Shown in pieces: positions 44,608 to 55,653 of a stretch of 64,000 bases of DNA. A program made the position numbers and the translations under genes. The DNA is taken from NCBI GenBank assembly GCA_949316235.1, contig OX438747.1, positions 5,270,501 through 5,334,500 of the forward strand, read 5' to 3'. Every line of letters starts with the position of its first letter. Positions within the stretch are counted from its first letter, which is position 1. This stretch comes from Oegoconia quadripuncta (Eukaryota > Arthropoda > Insecta > Lepidoptera > Autostichidae). The notes under the pieces are model-generated. The model was not told the DNA's origin, made no database searches, and saw nothing but the letters and a program-made list of their open reading frames with translations.

Positions 44608-45420
44608 AAGAACTTTAGCTGTTGTCGCTAAGTTCTTGTTAGTTAATTTTGCTAAAGACATTCGTCCTCAAATAATAATAATAATAATGCCGGACGATCA
44701 CACCGACTAGCTGGCCTCAAACGAGAACCGACCTCTGGGGACATTACCCAGAACACCAGTTCCGAGAAAATTTTAAAAAAATCGTTTTCTAAATTCGTAT
44801 AGCAATAGTAAAATCAAAGTAGTAGTCGCCTAGCCAAATTGATTGTTAAGAACTTTAGCTGTTGCCGCTAAGGTCGTATTAGTTCATTTTGCTAAAGATA
44901 TTCGTTCTCAAATAATAATAATGCCGGACGATCATACCGATTACCTGGCATCAAACGAGAACCTGGTAACGATTTCAGGCGGTATTACCCAGATGACCCA
45001 ATTCCGAGAAAATTTAGAGAAAATCGTTTTCTAAAATTTGTATAACAATAGTAAAATGAAAGAAATGGTCAGTTACTCAAGTTGTTAGCTAAGAACTTTA
45101 GCTGTTGTCGCTAAGTTCTTATTAGTAAATTTTGCTAAAAATATTAGTCCTCAAATAATAATAATGCCGGACGAAGACACCGATTACCTGGCCTCAAACT
45201 AGGATACCCTTTATTACGAGAACCTAGTAACGACTTTTGGGGGCATTACCCATAACACCCAAACCCGAGAAAATTTATAAAAGATCATTTTCTTAAATTT
45301 ATAGAACAATAGTAAAATCATAAAAGTCAGTTCCCGCCAAGTTGACAGTTAAGAACTTTAGCTGTTGTCGCTAAGTTGTTCTGCGTTAATTTTTCTAAAA
45401 ATATTCGTCCTCAAATTTTA
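44608..45420 (+). repeat. Tandem repeat, ~242-bp unit, about 3.4 copies
   Basis: aagaactttagctgttg recurs at about 44609, 44849, 45091 and 45351, each followed by tcctcaaataataata and aatgccggacgatca-type sequence. Confidence 0.9.
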
Positions 45421-45500
45421 AATACAAACCGCTATAGGAACCTACTATCGGTCTTTAGGGAATTAACTACTTATTTAATTACTAGCTTTAGCTCGCAAAT

Positions 45501-45950
45501 TCATCCGTGTACAATATAAACAAAAATAATTTGTGAATACATTCTATACACTTTTCTGTATCGGGTGCCATAAAAACATAGCGCCTCGGATTTGTGTAGG
45601 GCCACCTCCAGATCGAGCATCCTTATGCGCCTCACCACTTGTGCTACTAACACAGTGGCAAGGCGTGCCGCTTCCCAGTACGAGCTCCCCCGTGCCGTCA
45701 CCTGCGTATCGTGTGCATAAAAGGTTAGCGCGTCCGCGCTAGGAATGAGCTCGCCCCTCAGCACCCAGTAACCCATGTTTCACAGGAGCGGGCCTAGCAC
45801 CGAGCCCTGTGGAATACGGTACCACGTTTTGGATAATCTATGAACCTATCCGAGAGGCAGGCGCCCACTATTCGGCATAGGTATGGAGGCATGTCATGGA
45901 ACTTCAGTGCCTCTATAATGCACCCCCAGGGGACTGGGGAACTTCGATAT
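45501..45950 (-). pseudogene. R1-like LINE reverse transcriptase fragment
   Basis: Minus-strand text: ALKFHDMPPYLCRIVGACLS, then RIPQGSVLGPLL with a stop where Trp is expected, WVLRGELIP, and FYAHDTQVTARGSSY, in which the catalytic YADD box is changed to YAHD. RRIRMLDLEVALHKSEAL follows. This order is that of R1/jockey-type polymerases. The broken catalytic box and stop show it is dead. Confidence 0.8.
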
Positions 45951-46340
45951 TGACCTTAACGACGGTAACCGGTTTCAAGACAACGTGAGAATTAGCCATG
46001 ACTTTCGTCTTGTCTATGTTAATTTTGAGACCTGAATGGAAGAAACGTTGTGATATATTCGCCATTTACATGGTTGCCTCCTCCAGTACGCAGGTGAACC
46101 TTCGGGGATATCACATCCCCCTGAGTAACATCCACACGTAATTGAATGGGTTTTGACTTTTGATCTTGTAGTTGCACATTCATTATAGCGGCGTCAAACA
46201 GATATCTCAACATCTCGTATATCTCACCAATCGACTTGAGATAGCTGCAGAGATTCTAGAATAGCACAGCTTTCGACAGAGTCGAACGTTATCATGTAGT
46301 CCATGAATGTAAGACACAGTGGCTGATTATACTCCTCTGT
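45951..46340 (-). pseudogene. RTE-like LINE reverse transcriptase fragment
   Basis: Minus-strand text resembles RTE polymerase: MDYMITFDSVESCAILESLQ, DAAIMNVQLQDQKSKPIQLR, VTQGDVISPK, VNGEYIT, then INIDKTKVMANSHVV. Several frame breaks. It abuts the R1-like fragment directly, so one inserted beside or into the other. Confidence 0.75.
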
Positions 46341-46343
46341 CGC

Positions 46344-46518
46344 TCAAGCCCATTCCATATCATTACCTACCGTTTACGTGAGCCTCATCTCTTACGTCTC
46401 TACGTCTTCTTACTGCTGGGGCTAACCCAAGACGGGGTATCCTGACCCGGTACGAGTATGAATGGTAATGATATGGAACGGGCTCGAGCGGTTGTAGCTC
46501 ACGTAAACGGCAATGGTA
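46344..46518. repeat. Inverted repeat
   Basis: cattccatatcattacctac and cgtttacgtgagc are mirrored by ggtaatgatatggaacgggc and gctcacgtaaacgg. Probably a small hairpin element. Confidence 0.6.
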
Positions 46519-46624
46519 TGGAACGTGTTTACTACGCGGCAAGGCTGATTCATAAAACCCACATAATAATATCCGCTTTCAGGAACACACAAGTCGCACA
46601 ATTTCAAATTTGGAGCAGCTATCT

Positions 46625-49190
46625 GCATCATATTACCTGACAGAGCACGATTAATTTGAAGCAGTTGCACAACAGTCTTAGCACATACTAATAAGTGTAA
46701 TTGTATTGAACATGCAAGTTCAACTATAACAAAGATTATTACTTGACCGAGCAAAACAATTAGAAGCAGTTGCACAACAGTCTTAGCAAATACGAATAAG
46801 TTTAAATGTATTGTATAAGTAAGGATTTATTATGCCTTACATAGAAACATGTTAGCCAGTGTGGTTAAGTTTTTAGCGAGATCAACTAAGGAAAGTTTAA
46901 AATATATATCCAAGATTATTACCTGACAGAGCAAGATTAATTTGAAGCAGTGGCACAACAGTCTTAGCAGATACTAATAACTTTAATTGTATTGTATAAA
47001 CAAGGACTTTTTATGAATTACATAGAAACGTTTTAGCTAGTGTTATTAAGTTTTTAGCGAGATCAACGAAGGAAAATTAAAAATATCCATCCAAGATTAT
47101 TACCTGACAGAGCAAGATTAATTTGAAGTAGTTGCACAAACAGTATTAGTAGATACTAATAACTTTAATTGTATCGTATAAACAAGGACTTTTTATGGAT
47201 TACATAGAAACATTTTAGCTAGTGTTATTAAGTTTTTAGCGAGATCAACGAAGGAAAATTTAAAATATACATCCAAGATTATTACCTGATAGAGCAAGAT
47301 TAATTTGAAATAGTTGCACAACAGTCTTAGCAGATAGTGATAACTTTAATTGTATTGTATAAACAAGGATTTTTTATGGATTACATAGAAACATTTTAGC
47401 TAGTGTTCTTAAGTTTTTAGCGAGATCAACTAAGGAAAATTTAAAATATACATCCAAGATTATTACCTGACAGAGCATGATTAATTTGAAGCAGTGGCAC
47501 AATAGTCTTAGCAGATACTAATAAGTTTAATTGTATCGTATAAACAAGGACTTTTTCTGGATTACATAGAAACATTTTAGCTAGTGTTATTAAGTTTTTA
47601 GAGAGATCAACGAAGGAAAATTTAAAATATACATCCAAGATTATTACCTGATAGAGCAAGATTAATTTGAAATAGTTGCACAACAGTCTTAGCAGATAGT
47701 GATAACTTTAATTGTATCGTATAAACAAGGACTTTTTATAGATTACATAGAAACATTTTAGCAAGTGTTGTTAAGTTTTTAGCGAGATCAACTAAGGAAA
47801 ATTTATAATATACATCCAAGATTATTACCTGACAGAGCAAGATTAATTTGAAGTAGTTGCACAAACAGTATTAGTAGATACTAATAACTTTAATTGTATC
47901 GTATAAACAAGGACTTTTTATGGATTACATAGAAACATTTTAGCTAGTGTTATTAAGTTTTTAGCGAGATCAACGAAGGAAAATTTAAAATATACATCCA
48001 AGATTATTACCTGATAGAGCAAGATTAATTTGAAATAGTTGCACAACAGTCTTAGCAGATAGTGATAACTTTAATTGTATCGTATAAACAAGGATTTTTT
48101 ATGGATTACATAGAAACATTTTAGCTAGTGTTCTTAAGTTTTTAGCGAGATCAACTAAGGAAAATTTAAAATATACATCCAAGATTATTACCTGACAGAG
48201 CATGATTAATTTGAAGCAGTGGCACAATAGTCTTAGCAGATACTAATAAGTTTAATTGTATCGTATAAACAAGGACTTTTTATGGATTACATAGAAACAT
48301 TTTAGCTAGTGTTATTAAGTTTTTAGAGAGATCAACGAAGGAAAATTTAAAATATACATCCAAGATTATTACCTGATAGAGCAAGATTAATTTGAAATAG
48401 TTGCACAACAGTCTTAGCAGATAGTGATAACTTTAATGGTATCGTATAAACAAGGACTTTTTATGGATTACATAGAAACATTTTAGCAAGTGTTGTTAAG
48501 TTTTTAGCGAGATCAACTAAGGAAAATTTATAATATACATCCAAGATTATTACCTGACAGAGCAAGATTAATTTGAAGTAGTTGCACAACAGTATTAGTA
48601 GATAGTAATAAGTTTAATTGTATCGTATAAGCAAGGACTTTTATGAATTATATAGAAACAATTTAGCTAGTGTTGTTAAGTTTTTAGCGAGATAAACTAA
48701 GGAAAATTCAAAATATATATCCAAGATTATTACCTGACAGAGCCAGATTAATTTGAAGCAGTGGCACAACAGTCTTAGCAGATACTAATAAGTTTAATTG
48801 TATCGTATAAACAAGGACTTTTTATGAATTACATAGAAATATTTTAGCTGGTGTTGTTAAGTTTTTAGCGAGATCAACTAAGGAAAATTTAAAATATATA
48901 TTCAAGATTATTACCTGACACAGCAAGATTAATTTGAAGCAGTGGCACAACAGTCTTAGCAGATACTAATAAGTTTAATTGCATTGCATAATCAAGGACT
49001 TTTATGTAGTACATATAAACTTATTACGACTGTTATTAAGTTTTTAGCGAGATCAACTAAGGAAAAATTTAAATAGATAGCAAAGATTATTACTTGACCA
49101 AGCAAAATAATTTAAAGCAGTTGCACAGTAGTCTTAGCAAATACGAATAACTTTAATTGTGTAGTAACAGACAAGTCATTTTTATCAATT
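46625..49190 (+). repeat. Satellite array, 181-bp unit, about 14 copies, with four-monomer higher-order structure
   Basis: The word ccaagattattacctga falls at 46910, 47091, 47273, 47454, 47635, 47816, 47998, 48179, 48360, 48541 and 48721, a period of 180-182. Four successive monomers starting at 47091 (types A, B, C, B') are repeated by those starting at 47816, giving a 725-bp higher-order unit in two copies (47091-48540). Confidence 0.95.
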
Positions 49191-49591
49191 AAGTACAAAC
49201 TTGTAAGCTTATATAGCTAAGTTTTTAGATAGATTCATTTCGGGACGTTAAGAACATACTGAGGATAATATCTTAGTTCAGTTTGCGAAGTTTTGTGGTA
49301 ATGTTGACTAATATGTATCTTTGCCGCTAGTAACAACAAAAATTAGTAAGAACCGTGACTTTCTTAGCACTAGTAAATAACAGTCCATTGCTATGACAGC
49401 CAAACAACAACTTTGTTACTACGAATAAGGACAAATTGCTGGATAAAGAAAGAATTTAGCAGTACTGACAAATTTTTTCAGCTAAATATTGTTCGACCCT
49501 GCAGCTAACTGCTCTTTATTGAGGTAGAAAAGCCATCGCTACGGTTGCAAAAATTTTTGATTGGACAACTAAATCGCAGCAACCAAGTTTG
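49191..49591. other. Right sub-terminal region of the large element
   Basis: Not tandem, but rich in TTAGC and GCTAA words (for example ttcttagcactagtaaa, aatttagcagtactgac, tttttcagctaaa), as is the left sub-terminal region 35807-36060. May be binding sites for a transposase. Confidence 0.45.
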
Positions 49592-49625
49592 TTTAGCTGC
49601 GATATATAAACCATTTCTTTCCGTG
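49592..49625 (-). repeat. Right terminal inverted repeat of the 13.85-kb element
   Basis: Reads TTTAGCTGCGATATAT...TTCTTTCCGTG on plus. See left repeat. Confidence 0.65.
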
Positions 49626-49797
49626 CATCTTATCTAAGTCTGCCGCCAAACAACAATAATAGCATTGTTTTGTTCCGGTTGTCAGAGATAAGTTCTAAGG
49701 GGTTTCTGGGTCAGTAGGCATGGTTCCACCTTCGGCCTCATCTTCGTGATGAAATTTGATTGAGATGAAGTGCTAACCCGTTGTGCATAAAAAAAGT
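49626..49797 (+). repeat. SINE-A, right half of the split copy
   Basis: catcttatctaagtctgccg, ttccggttgtcagagataag, ccaccttcggcctcatcttc, aacccgttgtgcat and A-run. Confidence 0.88.
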
Positions 49798-49799
49798 AT

Positions 49800-49878
49800 T
49801 TATGTATCTATTGCTTTGGAACTTATGGTATGTGTGTGACTGGAGATACAAATAAACGATCTATCTATCTATCTATCT
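49800..49878 (+). mobile_element. LINE 3' UTR tail with (TATC)n end
   Basis: ggaacttatggtatgtgtgt, caaataaacgatc, TATCTATCTATC. Same family as 10786 and 50645. Confidence 0.75.
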
Positions 49879-50250
49879 AGATTTTATGTACCTCTTGTAG
49901 CTTAAACAGCTTGACCGATTTTAAGCCTATGAGCGCCGCGCCGGTCACTGGTCACCGGAAAACAATTGATTTTCAATTGTGTTCGCGTCGCGGCAGTTAA
50001 CGTGTTAAGGTGCAAATTATATTGGTCTAGTTTCCTGGAGTATCATAGGATTTAATTTGGCACAAAATACAGTCTTTTTTTGGATTACAAATAACTTAAC
50101 AATACCAAAAATGGAGGCACGTCTATGGAATCACTCCGGTGTGTGTCTGTTTATCTTTCTATCACCGTTCTTTTATTTAATTGTTTGTTGTCAATTGAAA
50201 GGTATAAAATTGGGTTATTGTATATATATTTATGTAGGTATATAGAGGAG

Positions 50251-50600
50251 GTATTCGTTTTCAATTAGCAAAGTTAAGCAATGCCTGGCGCAATCAGTCC
50301 TTAGATGGGTGACTTCTACACTTTTTAATACAAGTGTTTCCGTGCAAAGGAGGGCACGTTAAATTGTCGGTCCCGGTTGTTCTCAATTGAAGGTAGTCGT
50401 TAAGCCAAGTCGGTGGCCTACAGAACACTGACTGTCACCTGACAGGTTTGTGTCAGACTAGTGCCCAAATGTCCGCTATCACCAACCACCACCGAACGCG
50501 CTGGATCAGCGTGGTGGATTATGGACCAGACCTTCTTCCAGTGAGTGGAGGCTGTGCCCCACAGTGGAGACGTGTAAGACTGTTGATGATGATAGTATAT
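50251..50600 (+). repeat. 5S-rRNA-derived SINE, near full length
   Basis: Head: ttttcaattagcaaagttaa and tccttagatgggtgac, corresponding to the 5S rRNA internal promoter. Body: ccggttgttctcaattgaag, gtcgttaagccaagtcggtg, gcgtggtggattatgga, gtgtaagactgttgatgatg. It ends in a GATGATGAT tail, suggesting mobilisation by an RTE-type LINE. Confidence 0.82.
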
Positions 50601-50606
50601 TTCTGT

Positions 50607-51095
50607 TGTTTCCATAAGGAAAAAATAGGGCATGTTAGGTAAATGTTTTGCTCAATGAGCAATGAGCTATGACCCATTTGTATTGCTGCAGCACACACAT
50701 GCGTTAGTGTTACAATATTATGTTATTGTTGTAAATGTGTTACCTTATCTGTTTATCAATATGTATAAGCTAAATGTATGTGTGTGACAGTTGAAACAAA
50801 TAAAGGCTTTATCTATCTATCTAAATGTAATAGAAGGTATAAGGCATAGGTAGTTTAATTTTTTTTTCTTCAAAACCACAAAATATTTTAAAACCTTGTG
50901 GCATTTGACGATAAATTCGCATGATAGGAACCCTAGGAATCCCGCCAGTCGCATATCAATCTCTGGCATGGGGCGTGGGGTGGTGATGGTTTCGAAAAAA
51001 AAAAAAAAAAAAAAAAAGCTACCTATGTCAATGACTTCTATTTTACTTACCTAATATGCCCTATTTTTTTCCTTGCGGTACCGCCTTTCGTCCGG
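50607..51095. mobile_element. MITE-1 copy with nested LINE tail
   Basis: Left part ccataaggaaaaaatagggc, right end atatgccctatttttttcc ... cgtccgg then TATG. A LINE tail (50645-50822) sits within it. A 20-base A-run is found at about 50997-51017. Confidence 0.82.
50645..50822 (+). mobile_element. LINE 3' UTR tail, with target-site duplication
   Basis: Matches 10786-10980. Flanked by TAAATG on the left (aggtaaatg) and after the TATCTATC tail on the right (ctaaatg|taat), so a 6-bp target duplication in MITE-1. Confidence 0.75.
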
Positions 51096-51162
51096 TATGA
51101 GTCTACAGAGACTTGGTTAATATTAACTGTTATTTCACTGCTAGTACGCGTAAAACAGATAG

Positions 51163-51524
51163 ATAGATAAGATGTTTATTTACCAAAAAGGACCATACAT
51201 AATTATATATTTACTGTAACATCCACACTAGGCTAGGCCTGTACCGTGGAAATTTCCATGATAGAGAAACAATTTCACTGGTCATTAAGTCAAGTAACAT
51301 CTGTTAAATTAGACTTTGGAAGATAGACACACATGCAGAGCATAAACAAAGTACAACCTCCGAAATGAAAAGGGGATGTGCCGGTACTGCTTTCAAAGTT
51401 TTAATTGTTTTTGGATTGTTCTTACTTTGAATATAACATCTTCCCGTATTTTATTAATCTCCTTGTATATTTTTGGTAAAGAAGTTCTGCAAATTAAGTC
51501 GAGAGAGTTATCTTCTTCGCCCTT
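51163..51524 (-). pseudogene. LINE C-terminus and 3' UTR (minus)
   Basis: Minus-strand frame 51524-51393 reads EDNSLDLICRTSLPKIYKEI, then REDVIFKVRTIQKQLKL-stop. The charged, leucine-poor end followed by a 230-bp UTR and a TATCTATC tail (plus-strand gatagatagata near 51160) fits a LINE 3' end. Family not determined. Confidence 0.5.
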
Positions 51525-51835
51525 ACTTTATAAATTCAACTAATATTATTTTTATTTTATTTATTTAGGATCACCAACAATTGTTACATTATTACATAAT
51601 ATACATCTACATAAACGATATAAAAACATGCGAGAATGCATACAAAATAACAAAAAAAAAAAATTATATCAACATTTAACCTAAATCGGATTGATTGAAT
51701 AGTTACGTTACAACTTGTGGTTGTCCCACGCCTTTTCATATTTTTGCAAATAAGTGAAATATAAATAAAAACATTATTAGAAGCTACGATAATATTAGGT
51801 ACATGTATTTATTATTATGTATAATGTTCAGCATT

Positions 51836-52192
51836 AAATAAATAAATAAGTATTCTTAGACATACACACAGCGCCATCTAGTTCCACAGTAAGCAACTAT
51901 AGGCTTGTGTTGTTGGTTGATATACGATTGTTGTCTGTAACACAGTTTTTAACTACCACAGACAACAAAGCTTCAACAGTTGTGTAATTTATTTCGGTTC
52001 AATAAAATATTGTTATTGTTATTGTTACATTTTTTTTTTGTAAATAAATACTTATTATAAATGAAAATATCCATAACTCGGGTACACATGTCCGTATTCA
52101 TCACACAAATATATGCCCCTATCAGGATTCCAATCCGCAACCTTTTGGTGTAGTGGTCAGAGTTGCTAAACACTACACCAAACATGTCGTCC
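51836..52192 (-). repeat. SINE-B copy with internal insertion
   Basis: The acacacagcgccatctagtt and ggcttgtgttg parts and the altered head (ggattccaatccgcaac) are separated by an insertion at about 51917-52027 that ends in ttgttattgttattgtta. Confidence 0.78.
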
Positions 52193-52259
52193 AGCATTAT
52201 AATCAATGTTATATTACCATTAAGTATTCAAGCTGTTACTAATGTTTTTGTAAAACCTA

Positions 52260-52450
52260 GATACAGTATAAATGCGACAGTTTGGATCCTTGTTTGTCTA
52301 TTGTCAGATCACTGAAATTTGGTATGCAGATAGAATATGCCCTGAATAGGATAGAATCCTTTTATCCCGATAAAGTGAATAGATCCTACGGGATAATCAA
52401 ATTGCACATATAAACGAAATCTTCGTAGCTGTGAAAATCAAAATCATGTT
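52260..52450 (+). mobile_element. Helitron-like repeat fragment
   Basis: cactgaaatttggtatgcag, gataaagtgaatagatccta and gggataatcaa match the family at 1316. Confidence 0.5.
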
Positions 52451-52601
52451 ATAAATATAAGAATTGCACTACTGTATTACTTTAAGTTTTATTTTGTAGT
52501 TATCCGTTGGTTACATTATGTAATGCAATTTAATATTGGTATTGATGTGATCATCCACTACTGGACATGAGCCTCTTTCATGTAAATTCAAACTTTAAGC
52601 A

Positions 52602-52893
52602 TTTTTTTTAAGCACGACGGGTTCGTATTTGACCTCAATCACACCTAATGTTAAGGGAAGATGAGGTCGAAGGTGGAAGCGTACTGACCCGGAAACCCCA
52701 ACAAATTTTGGGGACTGGCTATCTTATCTCTGACAACCGGAACACAACAATACTATTAACATTGCTGCTTGGCGGCAGATTTAGATAAGATGGTGGTAGC
52801 TAGCCAGGCGGACATTTTAAAATGCCCTACCACCAACCAAACCGAGTACTTAAACATGTACCCCGCTGGCTGGCATTGAGCCACGGAGGCGGT
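52602..52893 (-). repeat. SINE-A copy with deletion across the B box
   Basis: Full body, but after catgtaccccgctgg the B-box complement is missing and the sequence jumps to cattgagccacggaggcgg. Confidence 0.88.
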
Positions 52894-55000
52894 TTCGTTT
52901 ATTCCAACGTTAAAATACATGACATTATTAGTTAATTGTCAATATAAATCGATTGGAATAATAATAGGGCTTAAGCATTTCTCTGTTAGTCAGCACTATA
53001 TCGTTTCCGAAAGGGAACTCAACAGTGGGAAAATAAGCAGCGCAAGAAACCCACAGGATCAGATTTTGTTCTTTTTAATCTTTATAAATATATTGAATTG
53101 AAATGTTGTTACTCATCAGTCAGTGCAGCCATGATTTTTAATCGACAAACCCACCTGAAACTCTCTATGACTGAAAATAAATGTAAAAAAAGGAATACCT
53201 ACTGACCGTGATAGAAAAAAACATATTTTCAGGGCGGGCATATTAAAATCTTGTTTTGCTCCATGCTGCTGACTATTTTTTCTCTGTAACAATATTCAAA
53301 GTATTTATCAAACATGAAGTAACTCGGAATAAATAACCAACTTTTAAAGGTTGGATTTACTGAACTATGACTTCCTTTGTGCTTACAATACTTACAGATA
53401 AAGGAAACGAGGCGAAGAAAGCGTGCTTTCCAAAAAAAACTTCTTATATCTAACAAAAAGTCACGACCTTTATTATTTTTAAATTTCAAGCTTGAATACA
53501 CATTTGCGGTTCACCTTTCAAACGTGCATTGCCATAGATTTATTGGTGTGAAGTCTTTTACCGCCGACCACGGATAGAGACGGTTGAGTTCGTGCCCAGG
53601 AGCATGTTTCCAAAGTCACTTCGATCCATTCTGTTGTGCGCTTCCCCTGTTTTCGCTCCCTCTTACTCTCTGCAGTATTACTACTATAGCACTACAGTAT
53701 TACTACAGCACTAGGTAGTGGAAATAGCAGCAGAAATATCTCTTAAACCGAAGACCCATACGACTTACGGCCATGGCACTGCCGTCATGCAGAAGGTTCT
53801 TTATCGATTCGCTGTCTATGTTGCATGGTCTGCAGTTTGAATATTCAGCTAAGCCCATCTTAGAAGTGGTCCCTCGTGCCGAACAAGGCATACTAGAATT
53901 TTACTTACACAAAATGAGTACATTCACAAATTCATTTTTATTTCAAACATTAAGTCCATATGTTTTTGGTATACTTATAACAATGTATAACACACTATTA
54001 GGTACACGTATAAAGCACATGCAAAGATATACTAGTAGATAAAACACAATTTACCCAAAAGGAAATAGGAAATATACAGAACCGTATACCCCCGATGTCC
54101 GATCGGTAGGGATCACCTAATTACGTGCAGACGTATCCAATAACCGAGCATTGAAGAATTGCAACCTACACCCTGAACAAGCTATTGATACGGCCCGTCC
54201 ACGTGACGTAGCGTTTCTTTATAATATGTACTGCAAAATATAACACTAATAACAAAAAAACAACCGCGGCGCCGCGCTTCCAAGCGGGATCGAGGCGTTA
54301 AATGTGACAAATACATTTGCAAATAGCTACCGTTGCCGACGTAACAGAATTGTATACTTATCAACAGGAAGACTGTAGGGGAAAGCTGTGTAAAGAAAAT
54401 GAACGTAATTCAGGAAAGCGCGAACGAAAACAGGAAATGCAAACGAATGAAACGGGGATATTCGTAGCATAAATTCAGTTAAAAACGGCAACCTGAGACT
54501 GCGTGGTCCCTACAGTTCCATATTAAATTAAAACGGTATACTTACTGCTAGTAGCACTGGCATAGGGGTTTAATGAAGATTTAAATATTTGCAAAATATG
54601 AAAAACATCTCAATTAGCTAGTAACCCAGACAGTACGTGTCAGTTAACTCTACTCCAAACCACACCCTGGCCTCACTTTTCTCTTTCTCTGTAATAAATA
54701 ATAATTAAATAAATATTTTGCTGATACTTGATTTGAAGGTGCGACCGTCTGCGGGCTTCAAACGTATACTCGGTTCACTAAATAAATTGTACTCGTCAGA
54801 AAAGGAATAGGATCCTCCTATAATAGCAAAATATCCTAAACATACAATAATTGTTGCAGAAACATTGCAGTTCCTCTCTCGTGTTAAAACTAACAATCCG
54901 TTTAGGTAGTGAATCCCGGGATTTCATTCCAGCACACGTATATTCTCTGTGAGCCTGTATGATATCCTTTTCTGACGATTGATATTTGCCGACCGAGCAA
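52894..55000. other. No recognised gene (within intron 3)
   Basis: 53020-53095 resembles a LINE 3' UTR (gcgcaagaaacccacagg). An open frame at 53773-54042 has no motif. Otherwise unique. Confidence 0.35.
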
Positions 55001-55327
55001 TATAGATAAGCGGACTATATACGTGACCAATATAGTTTGGGTATGTGTAAAGATTGTACGAAAGAACACTAACGAAAGAGATGTACGAACTTATTTAGTT
55101 TTAGTTATTGGGAGTATGGTAGAGGAAAACCACGGCAAACGTAAACCACGGTCAAATCAGCGGCATCTTAAAGAAAGACTTAGTCAAGAATATTCTAAAA
55201 TAACAAACGTGTATGAACAACTTTATGACAGTAAATGAAGCGAAAGAGGTACGTCAAGATCATAGTAAGTGGAAGCTTGTGGTCTCTGCCCACCCCTATG
55301 GTGTGACTTTATGTATGCATACATAGA
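55001..55327 (+). pseudogene. RTE-like LINE 3' relic
   Basis: Degraded copy of 6900-7165: actaacgaaagagatgtacg, agaggaaaaccacggcaaac, gtaagtggaagcttgtggtc, then a tatgtatgcatacat tail. Confidence 0.78.
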
Positions 55328-55592
55328 TTTTGCTAGCGGAAGCAATGTCAAGCGAGAGTTACATTAACAGCGTATAGAAGTCCACTGTTGAATATAAAAC
55401 CCTCCCACACGGCGCGACTTACATCGCTATCCATGGGTGGATTTGCCCTAACCGCTACGCTCTGGGCAGGTGTGTTGGCGATAACAAATTTATTAGGACC
55501 AATGACGCTGCTGCCTCATTGGGTTTTGCTGTCAAGCTCGTAATTCCTTACTCGCCTATTACGACATCCACGAGAAGAGTAAACCATACTCT

Positions 55593-55653
55593 TGTAAAGT
55601 AAATGGAAAACCTGTGTGGTTCCCAACACGGGTTTTCCATTTACTTAGTAAAT
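55593..55653. repeat. Hairpin
   Basis: gtaaatggaaaacctgtg is mirrored by cacgggttttccatttac with an 11-base loop. Confidence 0.75.

Larger units (their letters stand above)
35774..49625. mobile_element. Large (13.85 kb) putative DNA transposon with satellites and a SAM-domain gene
   Basis: The two halves of one SINE-A flank this block, which shows that it is an insertion. The ends are imperfect inverted repeats of about 33 bp: cactcaaagaacagatt... and the reverse complement of the right end, cacggaaagaaatggttt..., both ending in CAGCTAAA. A CA dinucleotide lies on both sides, consistent with a 2-bp target duplication. Inside are four tandem-repeat arrays rich in TTAGC, a decayed multi-exon gene on the minus strand, and later insertions of LINE fragments and hairpin MITEs. 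No transposase is recognised, so it may be non-autonomous, or the transposase may have decayed. CAC ends and sub-terminal repeats recall CACTA-like (CMC) elements; that assignment is a guess. Confidence 0.7.

Noticed and set aside
35774..49625. Maverick/Polinton identity for the large element
   Set aside because: No polymerase, integrase, ATPase or capsid genes, and the 2-bp flank and CAC ends do not fit a 6-bp duplication.
53773..54042. Plus-strand open frame of 89 codons in arrestin intron 3
   Set aside because: No homology recognised and it lies inside an intron between exons that join directly.
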